Of a stretch of 64,000 nt of DNA, positions 60,349 to 64,000 are shown one piece after another. Each line of letters begins with the position of its first letter. Position 1 is the stretch's first letter. The translations under genes were made by a program, and so were the position numbers. This stretch comes from Sphingomonas_B tabacisoli (lineage in GTDB: Bacteria; Pseudomonadota; Alphaproteobacteria; Sphingomonadales; Sphingomonadaceae). The stretch covers positions 868,001 to 932,000 of the forward strand of contig NZ_JBHUDY010000001.1 in NCBI RefSeq assembly GCF_042678385.1, in the 5' to 3' direction. The notes beneath the pieces were generated by a model that made no database searches, was not told the DNA's origin, and saw nothing but the letters and a program-made list of their open reading frames with translations.

Positions 60349-61406
60349 GGAAGCTGGCCGCAGCGGCCATCATGGCGCTGGCGTCACCCGCCGGCGCCGC
60401 CGACCGCGATCTGCTGCGCGTCATCGTCATCGATGTGGAGGGTGGTGCCGCCACGCTTTACGTGACGCCCGGCGGCCGCTCGCTGTTGGTCGATACCGGC
60501 TGGCCCGCGAACATGGGCGGACCTCCCGGTCAGCCGGGTCCCAGCAGTGCCGATCGCATCATCGCGACCGCGAGAGCCGAAGGGCTGCGGCGGATCGATT
60601 ACCTGATGGTCAGCCATTATCACGTCGATCATGTGGGCGGGGCGGCCGAGTTGCTCGGCAAATTTCCCGTCGGCACGGTGATCGATCACGGCCCCAATCG
60701 CGAGCGGCCGGAGCCCGGGAAAGGGCCCGGTCCATCGGCGCCCGCGACGCTCTATCCGCGTTATCTCGCGGCGATCGGCGCGCGGCCGCACCGGGTGATG
60801 AGGCCCGGCAACCGGCTCGACGTGGATGGGCTGGTCGTGACGGCGCTCGACAGCGATGGCGCCGTCCCGGCACGTCCTCAGCCTGGCGCCGGCGCGCCGG
60901 GAACGGATTGCGACAAGGCGACGCCGAACGCGCAGCTTGGCGGCGAGGAGAATCCGCGCTCGCTCGGCTTCGTCGCGTCGTGGGGAAAGGCCCGCCTGCT
61001 GTCGCTTGCCGACACGACCTGGGAGATGGAGGCGAAATTGGTCTGCCCGCGCGATCTGATCGGGCCCGTCGACCTGATGCTCGCCGACAATCACGGCTCC
61101 GCCAACAGCAACAATCCCGTCCTGATCGCGACGGTTCGCCCGACCGCCGCCGCGATCGCAAACGGGGCGACCAAGGGCGCCGATCCCTCGACTTATGCAA
61201 CCCTCACCGCCCAGGGCAGCGCGGTCTGGCAGGTTCATTTCGCGACGCGGTCGCCCTCAGCCAACGCGCCCGAACCGCAGATCGCCAATCCGCAAGGACA
61301 GGATGCGCGTTACCCGCTCCGCATCGGCGTCAGCCGCGGCGGGTCGGTCACGCTGACCAACCCGCGCAACGGCTTCAGCATCACCTATCCGAAGCGCGGC
61401 CTTTAG
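60345..61406 (+). CDS. Exported MBL-fold hydrolase (ComEC-like domain)
   Basis: 353 residues: signal peptide (KLAAAAIMALASPAGAADRD) followed by a metallo-beta-lactamase fold of the ComEC/Rec2 type, with VIDVEGGAATLYVTPGGRSL, VSHYHVDHVGGAAELLGKF, and LADNHGSANSNNPVLI. The start is GTG, overlapping the epimerase stop. The substrate is unknown. The last bases overlap the convergent FAH gene. Confidence 0.82.
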   Translation: MRKLAAAAIMALASPAGAADRDLLRVIVIDVEGGAATLYVTPGGRSLLVDTGWPANMGGPPGQPGPSSADRIIATARAEGLRRIDYLMVSHYHVDHVGGAAELLGKFPVGTVIDHGPNRERPEPGKGPGPSAPATLYPRYLAAIGARPHRVMRPGNRLDVDGLVVTALDSDGAVPARPQPGAGAPGTDCDKATPNAQLGGEENPRSLGFVASWGKARLLSLADTTWEMEAKLVCPRDLIGPVDLMLADNHGSANSNNPVLIATVRPTAAAIANGATKGADPSTYATLTAQGSAVWQVHFATRSPSANAPEPQIANPQGQDARYPLRIGVSRGGSVTLTNPRNGFSITYPKRGL

Positions 61407-62254
61407 GCGCCGCAGACGCTGCGGCGAACCTGCTGCCGCTGTTCGCCGAGACCGTCGATGCCCAGCGTGATCACGTCGCCTTCCTCAAGGAAGCGCGGCG
61501 GCTTCATGCCCATGCCGACGCCGGCCGGCGTGCCGGTGCTGATGATATCGCCCGGCTGCAGGCTCATGAACTGGCTGACGTAATGGACGAGGAAGGGCAC
61601 GTCGAAGATCAGGTCCGCGGTCGTGCCGGTCTGCATCCGCTCGCCATTGATTTCCAGCCACAGACCAAGCGCATTGATATCGGCCACCTCGTCCAGCGTC
61701 ACCAGATAGGGACCGAACGGGCCGAACGTGTCGCAGCCCTTGCCCTTGTCCCACTGGCCGCCGCGCTCGAGCTGATATTCGCGCTCCGACAAGTCGTTGA
61801 CCACGCACAGGCCAGCCACATGATCCAGCGCCTTTTCGCGCGGAACGTAGCGCGCTTCCTTGCCGATCACGACGCCCAGCTCGACTTCCCAATCCGATTT
61901 CCTGGACGTCGGCGGGATCAGCACTTCGTCGTTGGGCCCGATGATCGCCGACGTGGCTTTGGTGAACAGGATCGGCTCCGTCGGGATCGCCATGCCGGAT
62001 TCCGCGGCGTGATCGCGATAGTTGAGGCCGATGCAGAGGAACTTGCCGACATTGCCGACCGGCTCGGCCAGCCGCACGTCGCCCGAGACCAGCGGCAGGG
62101 TCGCGGGGTCGAGCTGACGGATCGCGTCCAGCCCCGACGCCAGCACCGCCGGATCGATGTCCGCAACCGTCCCCGACAGGTCGCGGATGCGCCCCTCGCT
62201 ATCGAGCAGTCCGGGCTTTTCGGCGCCGCGCGGTCCGTAACGCAGTAACTTCAT
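61403..62254 (-). CDS. FAH-family hydrolase (2,4-diketo-3-deoxy-aldonate hydrolase type)
   Basis: 283 residues. Typical fumarylacetoacetate-hydrolase motifs: FLCIGLNYRDHAAESGMAIP, KATSAIIGPNDEVLIPPTSR, SDWEVELGVVIGKEARYVPR, and TGTPAGVGMGMKPPRFLEEG. The acidic metal ligands are the E/E/D set in this stretch. In the non-phosphorylating L-fucose/L-rhamnose pathway this protein cleaves 2,4-diketo-3-deoxy-L-fuconate or -rhamnonate to pyruvate plus lactate. GAGGG precedes the ATG. It lies two genes from a dehydratase in the same direction. Confidence 0.87.
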   Translation of the reverse strand: MKLLRYGPRGAEKPGLLDSEGRIRDLSGTVADIDPAVLASGLDAIRQLDPATLPLVSGDVRLAEPVGNVGKFLCIGLNYRDHAAESGMAIPTEPILFTKATSAIIGPNDEVLIPPTSRKSDWEVELGVVIGKEARYVPREKALDHVAGLCVVNDLSEREYQLERGGQWDKGKGCDTFGPFGPYLVTLDEVADINALGLWLEINGERMQTGTTADLIFDVPFLVHYVSQFMSLQPGDIISTGTPAGVGMGMKPPRFLEEGDVITLGIDGLGEQRQQVRRSVCGA

Positions 62255-62341
62255 ATCCCTCGTCCTTTATGGGCAGCCCCTATCGGCCCGCGGCTCGTCA
62301 AAGCCGCAGGAGATCGTCAGGCCTTCGGTTGCAGGAAAGTT

Positions 62342-63067
62342 TTAGTGAACCTTTGGCGGATCGGGCTGGGCCGTGACGGCCAGGCTCGAGAAGCGCTCGG
62401 GCTCCGAATAGGCCATGCGCAGGTGCGTCAGCAGCGCCATCTGCGGATCGCCGATGCCGCTTGCGACATAGTCCAGCAGCGCGCGGTGATGGTTGAGGCG
62501 CCAGCGCCGGATTTCCTGGCTCACATGCTCCAGCGCCTTGTGCGCGAACAACGGCGTGGTCAGCGATTCGAGCGTGCGTTCCAGATAGGGATTGCCCGAC
62601 GCGCGCCAAATCACCGCATGGAATTTGCGGTCGAGCGCCGCCGCATCGATCAGCGGGCCGTCCCAGGCTTCCATCTGCTCGACCAGCTCGGTCAGCTCGG
62701 CAAGCAGTTCCGGCGTCATCCGCGCGCGCACCAGCCGCAGCGCCTCGGCTTCCAGCACCATGCGCAGGCTGTTGATCTGCTGCACTTCGTCGTCGCTCAG
62801 TTGCGTGACGAACATTCCGCGGCGCTCGTGATTCATCACAAGGCCCTGTTCCTGAAGCTGGGAGAGCGCCTCCCGCACCGGAATACGGCTGACATGGAAC
62901 TCGCGCGCGATCTGGCTTTCGTTCAGTCGCTCGCCCGGCCGATAGCGGCCGCTCAGGATTTGGGCTCTCAGAACCTTGACCATGTGCGTGCGCAGCGTCG
63001 AAGGCGTCGCGTCGTCGGCCGGCTCCGTGCCGAGGCCGTTCAGATGTTGCATGGCCGCGCCCGTCAT
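62342..63067 (-). CDS. GntR-family regulator, FCD ligand domain
   Basis: 241 residues. The winged helix is RYRPGERLNESQIAREFHVS with RIPVREALSQLQEQGLV; the FCD domain has metal-binding histidines (RKFHAVIWRASGNPYLERTL, HVSQEIRRWRLNHHRALLDY). It probably binds a sugar-acid intermediate and represses or activates this locus. ATG 63067 is preferred, with AGAGGA just upstream; a TTG at 63082 is in frame. A GTATAC motif lies 40 bases upstream of its start. It is flanked by FAH and dehydratase genes on the same strand. Confidence 0.9.
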   Translation of the reverse strand: MTGAAMQHLNGLGTEPADDATPSTLRTHMVKVLRAQILSGRYRPGERLNESQIAREFHVSRIPVREALSQLQEQGLVMNHERRGMFVTQLSDDEVQQINSLRMVLEAEALRLVRARMTPELLAELTELVEQMEAWDGPLIDAAALDRKFHAVIWRASGNPYLERTLESLTTPLFAHKALEHVSQEIRRWRLNHHRALLDYVASGIGDPQMALLTHLRMAYSEPERFSSLAVTAQPDPPKVH

Positions 63068-63106
63068 CGAGTCCTCTTGCAAGCCAGTGTCGATCGCATT
63101 GCGGCG

Positions 63107-63112
63107 GTATAC
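63107..63112. promoter_or_regulatory. Candidate GntR operator (GTATAC) upstream of the regulator gene
   Basis: The reading on the gene strand is gacgTGTATACcgcc, 40 bases before the GntR start. The same TGTATAC core is in the MFS promoter (48372-48377), and a near match (TGTATGC) is by the divergent SDR. It fits an autoregulatory site. Confidence 0.4.
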
Positions 63113-63163
63113 ACGTCAGCCTTCCTTTCCGAAAGTCTCGCGCCAGGATACTTGCCCGGTGCA

Positions 63164-64000
63164 TCAATGATTGTGCCGCGGCAGTTCACGCGAAAGGCCG
63201 CGATATTTCGTCGCCATTTCCAGGCAGCCGCCGGTTTCCAGCGGGCCGACATTGGCCCGGTACAGCTCTTCCCAGGGAGTCCGGCTCACCGGAATGGCCG
63301 GCGGCGCTTCAGCCTTGCGGCGCGCGATTTCCTCGACCGAGACGAGCGCGTCGCAGCGTGCGGCGTTCAGGTCGATCCGGATCACGTCGCCGGTACGCAG
63401 CCACGACAGCCCCCCGCCGGCCGCGCTCTCGGGCGAGCAATGCACGATCGATGGGCTGTCGGACGTCCCTGACTGGCGTCCGTCGCCGATCGTCGGCAGG
63501 CTGTTGATGCCGCGGCGCAGCAGCGCGTCGGGCGGCTGCATATTGACCACTTCCGCCGACCCCGGCCAGCCGATCGGGCCGGCGCCGCGCATCACCAGAA
63601 TACAGTCCTCGTCGATGTTCAGTTCAGGGTCGTTGATGCGGTGGTGATAGTCGTCGCCGCCGTCGAACACGATTGCGCGGCCTTCCCAGCAGTTTTCATG
63701 GCCGGGCCGAATCAGATAGCGCTCGCGGAACTGGGGCGAGATGACGCTCACTTTCATCACCGCGAAGTCGAACAGGTTACCGCTCAGCGGCAGCAGGCCG
63801 GCATTTTCCATCAGCGGCTGATCGAAGGGGCGAATCACGTCGCGGTCGCTGGCCTCGCGCCCTTCGAGATTGGCGGCGACTCTCTTGCCGGTTACCGTCA
63901 GCCGGTCGCCGTGGAGCTTGCCCGCCTTCAGCAGCTCCGACATCACCGCCGGAACGCCGCCCGCCCGGTGAAAGCCTTCGCCCAGATGGGTGCCGGCGGG
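63164..64000 (-). CDS. IlvD/Edd-family sugar-acid dehydratase, C-terminal part
   Basis: The window holds the last 278 codons; the gene continues past the right edge (the frame is open to base 64000, where it reads AGTHLGEGFHRAGGVPAVMS). The family signature is LFDFAVMKVSVISP, HENCWEGRAIVFDGGDDYHH, VMRGAGPIGWPGSAEVVNMQ and LPTIGDGRQSGTSDSPSIVH, as in aldonate dehydratases of the IlvD/Edd superfamily (xylonate, arabonate, gluconate type). It would turn the aldonate into a 2-keto-3-deoxy acid. The iron-sulfur ligands are in the missing part. Confidence 0.9.
   Translation of the reverse strand, partial: PAGTHLGEGFHRAGGVPAVMSELLKAGKLHGDRLTVTGKRVAANLEGREASDRDVIRPFDQPLMENAGLLPLSGNLFDFAVMKVSVISPQFRERYLIRPGHENCWEGRAIVFDGGDDYHHRINDPELNIDEDCILVMRGAGPIGWPGSAEVVNMQPPDALLRRGINSLPTIGDGRQSGTSDSPSIVHCSPESAAGGGLSWLRTGDVIRIDLNAARCDALVSVEEIARRKAEAPPAIPVSRTPWEELYRANVGPLETGGCLEMATKYRGLSRELPRHNH

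Overview
The window looks like chromosomal DNA of a high-GC alphaproteobacterium of the order Sphingomonadales (Sphingomonas or a close relative). The evidence is the gene order rpmH-rnpA-yidD-yidC-engB, hrcA-grpE downstream of rph-rdgB-hemW, a PEPxxWA-CTERM protein, a DUF2383 stress-type protein, and the typical sphingomonad palindromic repeats around 'cttcgacaagctcag'. This assignment is inferred from protein style and synteny, not from a search.

Bases 1-21400 are core genome. They hold the L34 tail, RNase P protein, membrane-insertion genes (yidD, yidC), the GTPase EngB, a GST, an Asp/Asn hydroxylase with repeats, a transaldolase-like aldolase, XerC, glutathione synthetase, YraN, RsmI divergent from an LpoA/LppC-type lipoprotein, HemW-RdgB-RNase PH, HrcA-GrpE, SecG, CTP synthase, aminopeptidase P, tRNA-Thr(GGT), a DUF2383 protein and a GreA/GreB-like factor. 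Five palindromic intergenic repeats of three families occur here. One of them encodes the C-terminal tail of RnpA.

Bases 21435-45380 are accessory and are the most interesting part. A 1343-residue multi-pass membrane protein has Cache-like segments and what looks like a dead STAND-type NTPase. It converges on a minus-strand operon that encodes a very large Gly/Ser-tailed protein, two unknown proteins, an M64-type zinc peptidase and a free-standing copy of that peptidase's C-terminal domain. A second minus-strand operon carries a RoxA/RoxB-like di-heme cytochrome c lipoprotein, a cytochrome P450 and a small protein. Divergent from it is a plus-strand operon with two small membrane proteins followed by two tandem copies of a three-gene unit: M12-type zinc metallopeptidase, caspase-like (C14) peptidase, and a companion protein with a beta-rich N-terminus. 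A further small protein closes the second copy. None of these peptidases has a visible signal peptide. I regard this duplicated metallopeptidase-caspase-companion module as the best candidate for an undescribed system. Its function is unknown; regulated proteolysis, cell death or defence is a hypothesis only.

Bases 44457-46168 hold a PEP-CTERM protein with a striking promoter palindrome, a small glycine-rich secreted protein and a polysaccharide-deacetylase-like lipoprotein.

Bases 46261-64000 are a sugar or sugar-acid oxidation and uptake locus: three periplasmic quinoproteins, several c-type cytochromes, an aldose 1-epimerase, two metallo-beta-lactamase-fold hydrolases, a ThuA-like protein, an MFS sugar-acid permease, three SDR dehydrogenases, an IlvD/Edd-type dehydratase (cut by the window end), a FAH-family hydrolase and a GntR/FCD regulator. 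The set fits periplasmic oxidation of a sugar to its aldonate, uptake, dehydration, oxidation and C-C cleavage, as in the non-phosphorylating L-fucose/L-rhamnose pathway. A shared TGTATAC-type motif near three promoters suggests common control by the GntR protein.
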